Assembly (NCBI GenBank): GCA_014189435.1
Contig: CP050295.1
Location: 372,001-436,000, forward strand
DNA length: 64,000 nucleotides
Source: Mesorhizobium loti
GTDB lineage: Bacteria; Pseudomonadota; Alphaproteobacteria; Rhizobiales; Rhizobiaceae
Direction of reading: 5' to 3'
Below, piece after piece: positions 8,398 to 17,689 of the stretch (its first letter is position 1; every line of letters starts with the position of its first letter). A program made the position numbers and the translations under genes. Under the pieces are notes generated by a model. It saw nothing but the letters and a program-made list of their open reading frames with translations, was not told the origin of the DNA and did not search any database.

Positions 8398-8920
8398 TCA
8401 CTCCTTCGCCTCAGCGATCATCGTGTCGGAAGTCTGGTGATCTTCAGGCCGATCTTGCGGCGTTTCGCCGGTGCTGGCGCCGGGGGGAACTACGGGCTCA
8501 GGCACTGCTCCCTTTCTTCCTAGCCCGCTTGCCTTCGCCAGTTGAGAGCGCGCTGCCGTGTAGTTAGGGGCAACCATCGGGTAGTCCGCAGGCAAGCCCC
8601 ACTTTGCGCGGTATTCATCCGGCGTCATGTATTGTAGTGAGTACCGATGTGGCGCCTAAGCGATTTGAATTTCCTGCCGTCTTCCAGGCAGATGATGAAA
8701 TCTGGCGTCACCGAGTTCTTGATCGGGACCGCTGGCGCGCGCCTTTCTTCCGGCTGTGCCGCCGGTGCTTCCCGCAGCTTGCTGACCGCTGCATAGGTAT
8801 CGGCAGCCACGCGGCTGAGTTCGGACGCGTGGAAAGCGGATTGTTGCTGACATACGCGGCAACGATGTTCGCGGTCAGCTCCAGGAGCTCAGTTTCGGGC
8901 GCAGCAATCTCTTCAGGCAT
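8398..8920 (-). pseudogene. mucR: MucR/Ros-family zinc-finger regulator, frameshifted
   Basis: MucR proteins are H-NS-like silencers and regulators in rhizobia. The gene is readable in three frames. MPEEIAAPETELLELTANIV (from the ATG at 8920) ends after VSNNPLS near 8830. The middle continues as VAADTYAAVSKL, then [20 protein letters not shown] and RRHIGTHYN (zinc-finger C and H residues), ending at 8628. A 2-base insertion (AC) then separates it from [20 protein letters not shown], the conserved MucR tail. Two frameshifts make it non-functional as written. Its stop lies 4 bases before the deformylase start, so the two formed one transcription unit. Confidence 0.85.
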
Positions 8921-9284
8921 TTGCGAATTCTCGAGATATCTCGTTCGTTGCGATCCCAACCGCGATCTCGCTACAGGAAACTTGGCCGGCCGTACAGGAC
9001 CGGAAGCCGTCGGTGACGATCCGCATTGTCTGGGGAGCGATGCAGGGGCCATGGACGAGGGATTGCGCGTTATTCGCACTGGCGCCCATGGCAGGTTCCA
9101 ACCCCGCTCTTATCGGCTCATTTCCCTTGGTCCAATCCCGACCTTTCCGATCAACCCGCAAGGGGTCCGCTACGCGAGCGTGCGGCCTTGAGGCTGACGC
9201 CTCTGCGGTGATCGCGGTCCGTCCCGAACCCGACGGGCGCCTGTCGAGCGGGGAATTGGTCCCCGCCACAACGGGAGCCAGACC
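8921..9284. other. Leader region with stem-loops
   Basis: No gene is supported. Two small perfect hairpins precede the gene at 9285: GAGGC-TGAC-GCCTC (about 9194-9207) and GCGGGG-AATTGG-TCCCCGC (about 9249-9267). Long hairpin-bearing leaders recur in front of other leading-region genes in this window. Confidence 0.4.
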
Positions 9285-9467
9285 ATGTCGCACAATCTCA
9301 GCCTCGCGCAGTCCCACGCGTTCGAGCTCGCCCGCACCCTGATGGTCCCGGTGACGCTGTTCCAGGTCGACGGCGAATACGGCGTCCTGCCGAGCGACGA
9401 ACTCGACGACGCCGACGTCATCGTCCTCCACGAATACGACCCCTACCAGTTCGGCCCGGCTCATTGA
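9285..9467 (+). CDS. Small acidic plasmid protein (60 aa)
   Basis: Begins MSHNLSLAQSHAFELARTLM and ends in an Asp/Glu-rich tail (SDELDDADVIVLHEYDPYQF). No membrane segment or known domain is visible. Small acidic proteins of this type sit immediately upstream of the toprim/DUF3991 gene in rhizobial plasmid leading regions, and here it is 236 bases upstream of that gene on the same strand. The ATG follows a purine-rich GGGAGCCAGACC. Role unknown. The acidic character would suit a nucleic-acid mimic, but that is only a thought. Confidence 0.7.
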   Translation: MSHNLSLAQSHAFELARTLMVPVTLFQVDGEYGVLPSDELDDADVIVLHEYDPYQFGPAH

Positions 9468-9703
9468 GCCGGGTTCGCCCGAGCGGACGTATGCCGCTTG
9501 CGAGCGGCGGCCGCAAGGGAGGCTGCGCCGCGGCTGGCGATGCCGTGGCGCTACCGCGCCCTGATCGATTCATCAGTTGCCAGCCGCGCCCTTGCCCCCA
9601 TCGCTCTTCGCGGCGGGCGAGGATGGTTCCGCAAAGGCTGCGGAAACGGAAAGGCAATCGAGGAAAGGGCCGGGGAGTGTGAAGGCGATCCGGCGGAAAA
9701 ACG

Positions 9704-10690
9704 ATGGAAAAGAGAGACGTCGAGGAATTGAGGGATCGTGTGCTCTGCGCGGCCGTGCTGGAGCGGGCCGGTTTCGCGATCGATCTGAAGGAAAGCACGC
9801 GCCGGGCGGTCAAATACCGGCGCGGTGACGATATCATTATCGTCATCCACGATGGCAAGGGCTGGTTCGATCCGCTGTCCGACGCTAAAGGCGACGTGTT
9901 TTCGCTCGTGGCGCATCTCGACGACATCGGGTTCGCGGAGGTGCTGCAGCGGGTTTCGGAACTGGTCGGCTTCGTGCCGAGCGAACCAGTCTGGACGCGC
10001 CAGCCCCGCGACCACGCGCCGGACATCGGCGTCACCGAGCGCTGGCGGTTTCGTCGCAAGCCCTGGCGAGGCTCCATGACCGGGCGGTATCTGCGCAACG
10101 AGCGGGACCTCCCGGAATCCGTCATCCTGGCGGCGATGCGGCAGGATCGGCTTCGCGAGGGACCGCGCGGCAGTGTATGGGCCGCTCATGTCGACGACGA
10201 CGGTGTCGTCACCGGCTGGGAAGAACGCGGACCGGAATGGCGCGGATTCGCCACCGGCGGCGGGAAGGTACTGTTCCGCTTGGGGCCACGCGAGGCCATT
10301 CGCTTCTGCGTTACGGAGGCGGCGATCGACGCGATGAGCCTTGCCGCGATCGAAAGCCTGCGGCCCGACAGCCTCTATCTGAGCACCGGCGGCGGATGGG
10401 CGCCCGCGACCGAGACGGCCATACGGACGCTTGCGACCCGCCCGAATACGCAGCTTGTCGCCGCGACCGACAACAATGTGCAGGGCGAAGCCTATGCCGA
10501 ACGCATCGAGGCGATCGCCGTCGCGGCGGCATGCGGCTTTGCGCGGTTGCGGCCGGTCACGGAAGACTGGAACGACGATCTGCAGGCGATGATGAAAGAA
10601 GAAGAGGAACGGAGAGGGAAGAAGAAACCCGACTGCCGCATGCCGCCTGCCGCGTCAAAGGTGAAGCTTCGCCCGCTGCGCGGCCCTTGA
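9704..10690 (+). CDS. DUF3991 and toprim domain protein
   Basis: About 328 residues. The N-terminal part (about 1-90) has the fold of CHC2-less primase relatives: VLERAGFAIDLKESTRRAVK, then DGKGWFDPLSDAKGDVFSLV, the DUF3991 signature. A toprim domain follows (about 190-300) with the acidic motifs FCVTEAAIDAMS and LVAATDNNVQGEAYAERI, corresponding to the Glu and DxD-like metal ligands. Such proteins are plasmid-borne primase-like enzymes, probably acting during strand transfer or replication. No helicase is attached. The C-terminal 30 residues are basic and lysine-rich. It is co-directional with the downstream DUF1419/DUF3085 genes, the usual order in rhizobial plasmids. Confidence 0.85.
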   Translation: MEKRDVEELRDRVLCAAVLERAGFAIDLKESTRRAVKYRRGDDIIIVIHDGKGWFDPLSDAKGDVFSLVAHLDDIGFAEVLQRVSELVGFVPSEPVWTRQPRDHAPDIGVTERWRFRRKPWRGSMTGRYLRNERDLPESVILAAMRQDRLREGPRGSVWAAHVDDDGVVTGWEERGPEWRGFATGGGKVLFRLGPREAIRFCVTEAAIDAMSLAAIESLRPDSLYLSTGGGWAPATETAIRTLATRPNTQLVAATDNNVQGEAYAERIEAIAVAAACGFARLRPVTEDWNDDLQAMMKEEEERRGKKKPDCRMPPAASKVKLRPLRGP

Positions 10691-10802
10691 CCCGGCCGGA
10701 CGGAGAGGCGGCCGCGGGGGAGGGGTCATGAAGGGCTGAATTGACGGCGAAGTCGGAAGGATGAGCCGCGCTCCAGCCCGACGAGGCTGAAAGGAGCCCG
10801 CC

Positions 10803-11408
10803 ATGCACCCCGTATCCCCGATCAGAAAGGTCTTTCAGGGCGTCGCCGACCGGCGCCAGATGTTCCGCATGTTCGACCGTCACGCGCAGCGGCCCAACCG
10901 CTGGGACGCCGACGCGAGCGCGCTCTATGCCGGCGAATGGTTCGAGACCGGCCAGGCAGACCACGACTATATGTTCGAGATCCTGCCGCCACTCTGAATG
11001 CGCGGCGACATGTTCGCGATGCGCGAATTCCTGACCGGTAGTGTCACCAGCGTCTTCTTCGCGCTGACGATCGACAGCCAGTTCCGTCATTTCCACGGCT
11101 ATTGCGATCTTTCCGACAGGGGCTCACCCGAGCGGATGCGTGCCACGATCGTCGACCGGGAATCGCGGCCGGTGAAGGCAATGACGCGGACCGAGCGCCT
11201 CGATCACATCTGGAGCGCGACCCATGATGATTATCGCGGCTATGCCGGGGAGCGCTGGCCGGAGCCTGCACGTGGCAAGCGGACCATCACCGTCTACGGC
11301 GGCAGCCGGGGCACGACGTTGAAGCTGCTCAACGATCTCACCGACGAAGAGATCTCGGCCAAGCTTCCGGTGCATCTGCGCTACCTCCCCGACGCGATCG
11401 CGGCGTGA
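10803..11408 (+). pseudogene. DUF1419 protein interrupted by an in-frame TGA
   Basis: One frame of 201 codons is split by a TGA at 10995-10997. The first part runs from MHPVSPIRKVFQGVADRRQM to DYMFEILPPL, and the frame continues directly as MRGDMFAMREFLTGSVTSVF to YLPDAIAA. In family members I recall, the codon at this site is Trp (LPPLW-MRG), so a single TGG-to-TGA change would explain it. As written it makes a 64-residue truncated product. Reinitiation at the ATG directly after the stop (TGAATG) could still give the C-terminal 136 residues. Function of DUF1419 unknown; always plasmid- or ICE-associated. Confidence 0.75.
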
Positions 11409-11420
11409 GGGGGGGCGGCC

Positions 11421-11820
11421 ATGTTCACGTTTCCCATTCTCGGCGTTCGCAAGGTCATCGAACGCGGAAAGACCGATGCCGCCGCCAATGGCGGATTCCG
11501 CAACCCGTATTACGGCCTCAGGCCCGGCAAGGGCGAGATCCCCGGCGTTTGGCTGGTCGGAGACCAGGGGGTCTACATCATGTCGAACGGAAAACTCGCC
11601 GACGGTGACCGCCCGCTCGTGGTCTATTTCGACGAGTGCCATCCGGTCGGCAATCCGGACTGGTTCCATTACAAACACCGTCATTTCGGCGGTGACGACG
11701 GGATCGAATTCATCGACGCCCGAGAGGCTCATTCCGCTGTTCGATCGGAACATCCGCCGCACTCATCTGCTCGTGCAGCTGACCGAGACCGAAGTCTCGC
11801 TGTCCCTGATCGCCCGCTAG
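11421..11820 (+). pseudogene. DUF3085 protein with one-base frameshift
   Basis: Starts 13 bases after the DUF1419 stop. The first 98 codons read MFTFPILGVRKVIERGKTDA through GGDDGIEFIDA in the ATG frame. The family's conserved tail then continues in the +1 frame as ERLIPLFDRNIRRTHLLVQL and ends at TAG 11820. The break is GCCCGAG at about 11725, where GCCGAG would keep the frame, so one extra C is present. Unless it is a sequencing error, the product has an unrelated 52-residue tail ending at 11873. Plasmid protein of unknown function. Confidence 0.75.
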
Positions 11821-11904
11821 CCCCTTCACAACCTCCCCAGCCCTTCACGCGGCCGACAACGCCGTCCGCGTGATCGCGCTCGCCAAAATCCAAGGAGATT
11901 TTCC

Positions 11905-14517
11905 ATGCCCCACGACGACCCCTTCACTCTCGACCTCTTCGGAAACACTGCGCTGTCCTCGGGCCTCTGCGTCGGGGTAACGGCCTTTTCGACGTCTTCC
12001 GCCGATAGTCCGGTCGATGACGATCCGTCTCCCGTCTCACCAGCCCCGGCCATGCCGATCGGCGCGGCCGCATTGCCTGCTCGGGCGCATCAGGTCGATA
12101 AGGGCGAGAACTTCAAGCTGGCAGCGACCCGCGGCCTTGGCACATCCTGGCGGGACCGGGCTCGTGACAATCTCGCCGCCATACGGCTCGCCGCCGATAT
12201 CGTCGACCAGCAGCGGTTTGCCACGCCCGAGGAACAAGCAGCGCTGATCCGGTTCACCGGCTTTGGAGCTTCAGCACTGGCGAACGGCGTGTTCCGCCGC
12301 CCCGGCGAGCAGACGTTTCGCCAGGGCTGGGAGAAGATAGCCGCCGATCTGGAGGAGGCGGTCGACAGCCGGGACTACGCCTCGCTGGCCCGCTGCACGC
12401 AGTACGCCCATTTCACACCGGAATACATCATCCGAGCGATCTGGGCCGGCTTGCGGCGGCTCGGCTTCCGTGGCGGCAGTGTGCTGGAGCCGGGCGTCGG
12501 CACAGGGCTCTTTCCGGCGTTGATGCCAGAGGCATTGCGCGCTGCCTCGCACGTCACCGGCATCGAGATCGATCCGGTCACGGCGCGGATCGCCTGCCTC
12601 CTTCAGCCGAACGCCCGAATCCTCAACCAGGATTTCGCGCGGGTCGACTTGGCCGAGCATTTCGATCTGGCGGTCGGCAATCCGCCGTTCTCGGACAGGA
12701 TCGTCCGATCCGACCCCGCATACCGCTCGCACGGCTTCCGGCTACACGACTACTTCATCGCAAAGGCCGTCTCTCGGCTGAAGCCGGGCGCACTCGCCGC
12801 CTTCGTCACCTCCAGTGGAACGATGGACAAGGCCGATGCCCGCGCCCGCAAGCACATCGCCACAATGGCGGATCTGGTCGCTGCCGTTCGCCTGCCGGAG
12901 GGCAGCTTTCGCGCCGATGCCGGGACGGATGTTGTCGTCGACATCCTGTTCTTCCGCAGGCGCAAGCACGGAGAGCCCGAAGGCGATGTGTCATGGCTCG
13001 ACCTGGAGGACGTTCAGCCCGCCACCGAGGACGAGAGCGCAATCCGCGTGAACCGCTGGTTTGCGATGCATCCTGACATGGTGCTCGGCGAGCATGCCCG
13101 TCGCCGCGGGATCTACGGTCCCGACGAGACGTATACCTGCCTGCCGCATGCCGGCACGGATCTCGATGCGGCACTGACAGCCGTCGTGCATCTCCTTCCG
13201 GAAGCCATCTATGACGGCGAACCGGAAGAGATCGGAGCAGACGCTGGCGAGCATGTTGAAGCGCCGGCCCGCAACGCTGCGGACGGCGCGACAATCCGCG
13301 AGGGCAGCTACTTCATCGGCCAGAACACCGCGCTGATGCAGATGGTCGACGGCGAGCCCGTCACCATCCAGATTCGGAAGGGCGTGACCGGCGACGGCAT
13401 CCCGGAAAAGCATGTCCGCATCCTCCGCAAGCTGGTCCCGATCCGTGACGCCGTACGCGAGGTGCTGAAGGCCCAGGAGTTCGACCGGCCGTGGAAGCCG
13501 GCGCAGGTCAGGCTGCGCATCGCCTGGTCGAGCTTCGTGCGCGCGTTCGGACCGATCAACTTTACCACTGTCTCGACCGCGCAAGATGAGGAAACCGGCG
13601 ACGTGCGCGAGACGCACCGCCGGCCCAACATCCAGCCGTTCCTGGACGATCCCGATTGCTGGCTGGTGGCCTCAATCGAGGACTACGACCTGGAGACCAA
13701 CACGGCAAAGCCCGGACCCCTGTTTACCGAGCGCGTGATCGCGCCACCCCTGGTGCCGGGAGGCGACGGGAAGCATTTTCTCGCCACAGGATGGCGTATC
13801 GCCCGTCCGATCGCGGAATGGCGGCGCGACGATTTTTATGGTCATGCCGGCCAACTCGCGGACGAGGCTACCTTCAGGGCCAAGGTGCTGAAACAGGCGG
13901 AACACCGGTGCGAGAAATTCGCGCTCGGCCGGCGTGAAGAGCGATCATCGGCAAGCACACCTTGGGGGTCGTCGCAGGGTGCGACGGTCTATGCCGACGG
14001 TGTCGTTCTTCACTCGGCGGCCGGCCATGGTGGGTTTCTTCTCTCGCCCGAGCGCAACCGCAAGGTTCATCGATCGCTGCGTGTCGACGGCGGCGCCTAC
14101 GAGGAGGATGAGGCCTGGGCAATCGTGGCCTTAACCTTTCCGCACCTGTTCACCAGCTTCGAGCGGCGCTGCGCGAACAGGACGATGAAGGACAGCTTCC
14201 CGGACGCCTGGGAAACGATCGCAGGCAACGTGCTGGGAACCGGTGAATCCTGGAGGAAGGACGAGCGCTCCTTCTTCGACGAGCACGCCGACGATTGGAT
14301 CGTCGTGTCGGCGATCCTTTCCGGTCATCAATCCGGTTTCACGGAGGTCATCGCGACCCCCGGTGGCAAGCGCGGGCATGGTACCGAGGAGCGACGCTTC
14401 CTTGTTCCTTCGGACGAATACCGGGTCGGCCCCTTCGGCTTCATCATCGATCCGCAGCGGCACGCCGTCTACGGCGGACCGTCCAGCTTCGTCAGCTGGC
14501 AGGGAAGGGCGGTATGA
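11905..14517 (+). CDS. N6-adenine methylase-like domain fused to DUF7007-like domain
   Basis: About 870 residues. Residues about 165-350 are a type I/II-like DNA methyltransferase core, with the SAM-binding motif VLEPGVGTGLF (193-203) and the catalytic NPPF (259-262). In rhizobial plasmids this N-terminal part normally belongs to a protein about twice as long, with an SNF2/strawberry-notch-type helicase behind it. Here, after about residue 615 (FTERVIAPPLVPGG), the helicase is missing. The frame continues into a different module (HAGQLADEATFRAKVLKQAE, then ATVYADGVVLHSAAGHGGFL and GFIIDPQRHAVYGGPSSFVS), which matches the DUF7007 protein usually encoded downstream. It is probably an in-frame deletion fusion. 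Likely modifies transferred DNA. Confidence 0.75.
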   Translation: MPHDDPFTLDLFGNTALSSGLCVGVTAFSTSSADSPVDDDPSPVSPAPAMPIGAAALPARAHQVDKGENFKLAATRGLGTSWRDRARDNLAAIRLAADIVDQQRFATPEEQAALIRFTGFGASALANGVFRRPGEQTFRQGWEKIAADLEEAVDSRDYASLARCTQYAHFTPEYIIRAIWAGLRRLGFRGGSVLEPGVGTGLFPALMPEALRAASHVTGIEIDPVTARIACLLQPNARILNQDFARVDLAEHFDLAVGNPPFSDRIVRSDPAYRSHGFRLHDYFIAKAVSRLKPGALAAFVTSSGTMDKADARARKHIATMADLVAAVRLPEGSFRADAGTDVVVDILFFRRRKHGEPEGDVSWLDLEDVQPATEDESAIRVNRWFAMHPDMVLGEHARRRGIYGPDETYTCLPHAGTDLDAALTAVVHLLPEAIYDGEPEEIGADAGEHVEAPARNAADGATIREGSYFIGQNTALMQMVDGEPVTIQIRKGVTGDGIPEKHVRILRKLVPIRDAVREVLKAQEFDRPWKPAQVRLRIAWSSFVRAFGPINFTTVSTAQDEETGDVRETHRRPNIQPFLDDPDCWLVASIEDYDLETNTAKPGPLFTERVIAPPLVPGGDGKHFLATGWRIARPIAEWRRDDFYGHAGQLADEATFRAKVLKQAEHRCEKFALGRREERSSASTPWGSSQGATVYADGVVLHSAAGHGGFLLSPERNRKVHRSLRVDGGAYEEDEAWAIVALTFPHLFTSFERRCANRTMKDSFPDAWETIAGNVLGTGESWRKDERSFFDEHADDWIVVSAILSGHQSGFTEVIATPGGKRGHGTEERRFLVPSDEYRVGPFGFIIDPQRHAVYGGPSSFVSWQGRAV

Positions 14518-14835
14518 TGTTGTCCAGAGATCGTCGTGCTCAGCTCTTCCGTATGAGGATGCGCGCCGGCAGACCCAGCGTCAGCTGGACATGATCAACC
14601 GCCAGATCACCCGCCGCATGGCGGCCCTGATACGGCAATATCCCGTCATACTAGGTATCGGCGGGGGAGATCGCCTGATCCAGGTGCATTCCTCGAACGG
14701 TATCGCGCCAACCTCGCTGCCGTTACCGCTGAGCGCCAGCCGGAGATCGCCGCCTTGTCGCGCAAGCTGGCGCGGCAGGAAAGCGCCATGGCGATATTGC
14801 GGCAGCGACTTCAATCGGAGACGCTCTGTGCGTGA
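14517..14835 (+). pseudogene. Degenerate coiled-coil plasmid protein
   Basis: Three frames are needed: MLSRDRRAQLFR from the ATG at 14517, then EDARRQTQRQLDMINRQITR, then GAFLERYRANLAAVTAERQP and SRKLARQESAMAILRQRLQ, ending at TGA 14833-14835. The composition (Arg/Glu/Gln, heptad-like) suggests a helical coiled-coil protein. It overlaps the methylase fusion's stop by one base (TGATG arrangement), so it was translationally coupled. Two indels make it a pseudogene. Family not recognised. Confidence 0.5.
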
Positions 14836-15318
14836 TCCGAGATGCTGGCGCCAGCCGCTGCCAAAGGTCAAGCATGGATGCGGGGGTGGCAACATCCGTG
14901 TCGAGCGAGCGACCATCATCAGATCGACGGCGCCCGGCGTCAGTGCGGCAACCCATGGGACTTTATTGCGGCGCCAGCCGAACAGGCGCCTATCCTTCGG
15001 CATGCCGGTGCCCGTGATCATCCCCTTGCCGGTCTTCCCGTCGGGTTTGCTGCGGTCTGAACCGGCGGCTGGCCACTTCAAGGCCGCTGACGCGCCGCGG
15101 AGCGGCCGGAACCCGCCGATCTCGGCAAGGCCGGCCCGCGTCCTTCACAAGGACCAGTGAAAGGACTGGCCCCCGCTTGTCCGCAAGCCGGCCTCGCTCG
15201 CCTGGCAGGTCCCGGACCCTGAAGTGTCCAGCTTCCGCCGGTTCCTTTTGACCGCACCCGCAGGAAAGACCGGCAAGGGCCGGAACACCTGAAGGGCATC
15301 GCTAGAAAGGTAAGCTCA
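14836..15318. other. 480-bp leader without a gene
   Basis: No supported coding sequence on either strand. It is GC-rich with several short inverted repeats and ends in a normal ribosome-binding site for the gene at 15319 (GAAAGGTAAGCTC). It resembles the long untranslated leaders seen before ardC and the DUF736 genes. Confidence 0.5.
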
Positions 15319-15906
15319 ATGTCCAGTTCAGCCCGCTCAAGCAAGGCCAAGGCCCGCGTCGTCCAGCTCCGCAAGGGCACGACCCTCGAAATGGTCCGGC
15401 TCTGCTGCCCGGACAGCAACCAGGCCTCTCTCATATCCGAAAGTTTCGGCCTTCCTGTCCTCGACAGCGACGGCATCCGGGACTTTCATGAGCGCAGCCT
15501 GATCGAAGGCGCTGATACCCTCTCCGAGGGGCTTTCCGAAAAAGCCATGCAGATCCACCTGCAAAGGATCGTCGGCTCCTATGTCGGTTCGGCCTTTGGA
15601 GCAGGCCAGTTCTACTCGAAGGCTGTTACCGAGGCGAAGGACGCCACGGCCAAGCTCGCCAATGACACTCGCGACGAGGACATTGACGGTCCGGTCGGCT
15701 TCAACAGCAAGGCCCAGCGCAAGCGCGAATTCGCCGCCGACATGGGCCTTCAGGCACACGCCCTGCGCATGGCGGCCGAGGGCGCCGTCGCCGCCTACGA
15801 GCACATCATCGGTGAAAGCTGGAAGCCCTACGAGCGCCAGACCGAGAACCCCGGCCAGACCGTCAACCGGCAGGCAGCCGATCTCCAGATGGCGGCGCTT
15901 GGCTAA
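15319..15906 (+). CDS. Conserved plasmid protein (195 aa), unknown function
   Basis: Starts MSSSARSSKAKARVVQLRKG with a basic N-terminus. The central part has IQRIVGSYVGSAFGAGQFYS-like alanine/glycine helices, and the C-terminal half is helical (KREFAADMGLQAHALRMAAE). No signal peptide or membrane segment. It is followed by a strong hairpin and lies between the methylase fusion and ardC, a position usually filled by a cytoplasmic protein carried only on rhizobial conjugative plasmids. I do not recognise a domain. Confidence 0.75.
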   Translation: MSSSARSSKAKARVVQLRKGTTLEMVRLCCPDSNQASLISESFGLPVLDSDGIRDFHERSLIEGADTLSEGLSEKAMQIHLQRIVGSYVGSAFGAGQFYSKAVTEAKDATAKLANDTRDEDIDGPVGFNSKAQRKREFAADMGLQAHALRMAAEGAVAAYEHIIGESWKPYERQTENPGQTVNRQAADLQMAALG

Positions 15907-15914
15907 CCCCCAAT

Positions 15915-15936
15915 GGGCGGAGCTTCGGCTCCGCCC
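15915..15936 (+). terminator. Hairpin terminator with TTCG loop
   Basis: Perfect 9-bp stem GGGCGGAGC / GCTCCGCCC closed by a TTCG tetraloop, 8 bases after the stop at 15906. No T tract follows (GATCTTCCTCCC), so termination may need Rho or the element may stabilise the 3' end. Confidence 0.6.
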
Positions 15937-16028
15937 GATCTTCCTCCCTTGGGGCTGGCGTCCTACTGGACGCCGGCCTCTTCGCGTGCGCCAGGGCATC
16001 TGAAGCCAAAGAAATGGAAACCGTCGTC

Positions 16029-16224
16029 GAGGTCGCGCCAATCGCGGCCGTCACGAATGTTGGTCCTGCTCCGGTCCTCGGCCCCCGAAACGGCTGCGCC
16101 ATCCTCCACTGACGTTGCGGCCCGCATGCAACGCTTCCCCGCCTTCCGATTCCTCTTCTGCGGGTTCGCGGACCTGCGGTCCTGCGCTTGCGGACCTCGT
16201 GACGGCCGCGATTGGCGCGGCCTC
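16029..16224. repeat. 26-bp inverted repeat in the ardC leader
   Basis: The arm at 16029-16054 and the arm at 16199-16224 are inverted copies with a single mismatch (core CGCGCCAATCGCGGCCGTCA), separated by 144 bases, and end 16 bases before the ardC start. In single-stranded DNA this would fold into a long stem. Anti-restriction genes of F-like plasmids are expressed from such folded single-strand promoters during entry. That role here is inference. Confidence 0.7.
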
Positions 16225-16240
16225 GAATGGAGGTTGGGAA

Positions 16241-17167
16241 ATGGACAGGAAAAACAACAAGACCCGCGTCGACATCTACGCGAAAATCACCGATCGCATC
16301 GTCTCGGATCTGGAAAAGGGAGTGCGCCCCTGGGTCAAGCCCTGGAGCGGTGCGAACACCACGGGGCGTATAACGCGCCCGCTCCGCCACAACGGACTGC
16401 CGTATCAGGGGATCAATACGCTGCTTCTCTGGTCGGAGGCGGTTGCGCGAAGCTTTGTTTCCCCGACCTGGATGACGTTCAAGCAGAGCGTCGAGCTCGG
16501 CGGTCATGTTCGCAAGGGCGAGACCGGCTCCATGGTCGTCTATGCCAACCGCTTCAACCGAACCGAAACCGATGCCCAGGGCGAAGAGGTCGAGCGCGGC
16601 ATTCCCTTCCTCAAGGCCTATACGGTGTTCTGCGCCGACCAGATCGAGGGGCTTCCGGCACAATATTACGGCAATCCCGCTCCGGTAGCCGATCCGGTGG
16701 AGCGGATCGAAAACGCGGACACCTTCTTCGCGAACACCGGTGCTGTCATCCGGCACGGTGGGGATAAGGCCTGTTTCAATCCAGCTCTCGACATTGTGCA
16801 AATGCCTCCGTTCGAGAGTTTCCGGGACGCGCCGAGTTACTATGCGACCCTTGGGCACGAACTGACCCATTGGGTCGGCGCTGAGAAGCGGCTTGATCGC
16901 AATCTCTCACGATATCACAAGGATCGTTCCTTCAGGGCGCACGAGGAACTCGTGGCCGATCTGGGCGGCTGTTTTTTGGCGGCCGATCTCGGCATCGTTC
17001 CCGAGCTCGAGCCGAGGCCCGACCACGCAAGCTATCTTGCAAGCTGGCTTGAGATTCTCAGGAACGAGAAGCGTTTCATCTTCGCCGCGGCGGCCCATGC
17101 CCAGCGGGCGGTCAACTATCTGCATGATCTCCAGCCGCAGGGGACACTGGTCGAGCACGCTGCGTGA
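16241..17167 (+). CDS. ardC: ArdC-like antirestriction protein (308 aa)
   Basis: ArdC proteins bind single-stranded DNA and protect incoming plasmid DNA. The N-terminal ArcC-like/ssDNA-binding part (about 1-130) reads VDIYAKITDRIVSDLEKGVR, PWVKPW and LPYQGINTLLLW. A zincin-type metallopeptidase domain follows with the HELTHW motif (206-211) and the downstream acidic helix HEELVADLGGCFL. Length is typical. The start is chosen at the ATG at 16241 because GGAGG lies 7 bases upstream; the open frame extends further 5' into the inverted-repeat leader without family similarity. It is probably expressed early after conjugation, as its leader suggests. Confidence 0.9.
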   Translation: MDRKNNKTRVDIYAKITDRIVSDLEKGVRPWVKPWSGANTTGRITRPLRHNGLPYQGINTLLLWSEAVARSFVSPTWMTFKQSVELGGHVRKGETGSMVVYANRFNRTETDAQGEEVERGIPFLKAYTVFCADQIEGLPAQYYGNPAPVADPVERIENADTFFANTGAVIRHGGDKACFNPALDIVQMPPFESFRDAPSYYATLGHELTHWVGAEKRLDRNLSRYHKDRSFRAHEELVADLGGCFLAADLGIVPELEPRPDHASYLASWLEILRNEKRFIFAAAAHAQRAVNYLHDLQPQGTLVEHAA

Positions 17168-17380
17168 TACTGCATCTCCAATCGCATGGCGCTGGGCCAT
17201 CCGGAGCGCTTAAGGGCCACGCTGCGTTCGCAGCTAGGTGTGTATGGCCGCCTGCGCCTTGCCACCGCATGGAAGCCGCCTGCATTCTTCGCCAGCGATG
17301 CCGCGATTAGTGTGTGGTCGTCGTAGCTAGAAACAGTCATTCAAGTGCATTACATTGTGGATTCGAGACAGGAGACAACC

Positions 17381-17689
17381 ATGGCGACAAACGCACTCGT
17401 GCAGACACGTATCGATTCCAACATCAGGGACCGCGCGGCGTCCGTGCTTGAAGGCATGGGGCTGACGGTTTCCGACGTAGTACGCATCCTGCTGACGCGC
17501 ACCGCCAATGAAGGTGCACTGCCGCTGGAACTGATCAGCAACAGCGAGGCTCATGATGCATGGTTTCGCGCCAAAGTGATGCAGGCACTCGAAGATACCC
17601 GGACCGATGTCACCGCTGAAGATGTAGAGACGCATTTTGCATCCCGACGCGCTGCCGCGCTACGCAAGGCAGGAACTACCCAGTCATGA
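17381..17689 (+). CDS. RelB/DinJ-family antitoxin
   Basis: A 102-residue ribbon-helix-helix protein: VQTRIDSNIRDRAASVLEGM then GLTVSDVVRILLTRTANEGA, the RelB/DinJ fold that binds DNA as a dimer. The C-terminal tail (TRTDVTAEDVETHFASRRAA) should wrap the toxin. Start at 17381 is supported by GGAG 6 bases upstream. Its stop overlaps the toxin start (ATGA), the typical toxin-antitoxin arrangement. It probably represses its own promoter; the 200-bp gap upstream holds AT-richer sequence (TGCATTACATTGTG) that could be the operator. Confidence 0.9.
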   Translation: MATNALVQTRIDSNIRDRAASVLEGMGLTVSDVVRILLTRTANEGALPLELISNSEAHDAWFRAKVMQALEDTRTDVTAEDVETHFASRRAAALRKAGTTQS

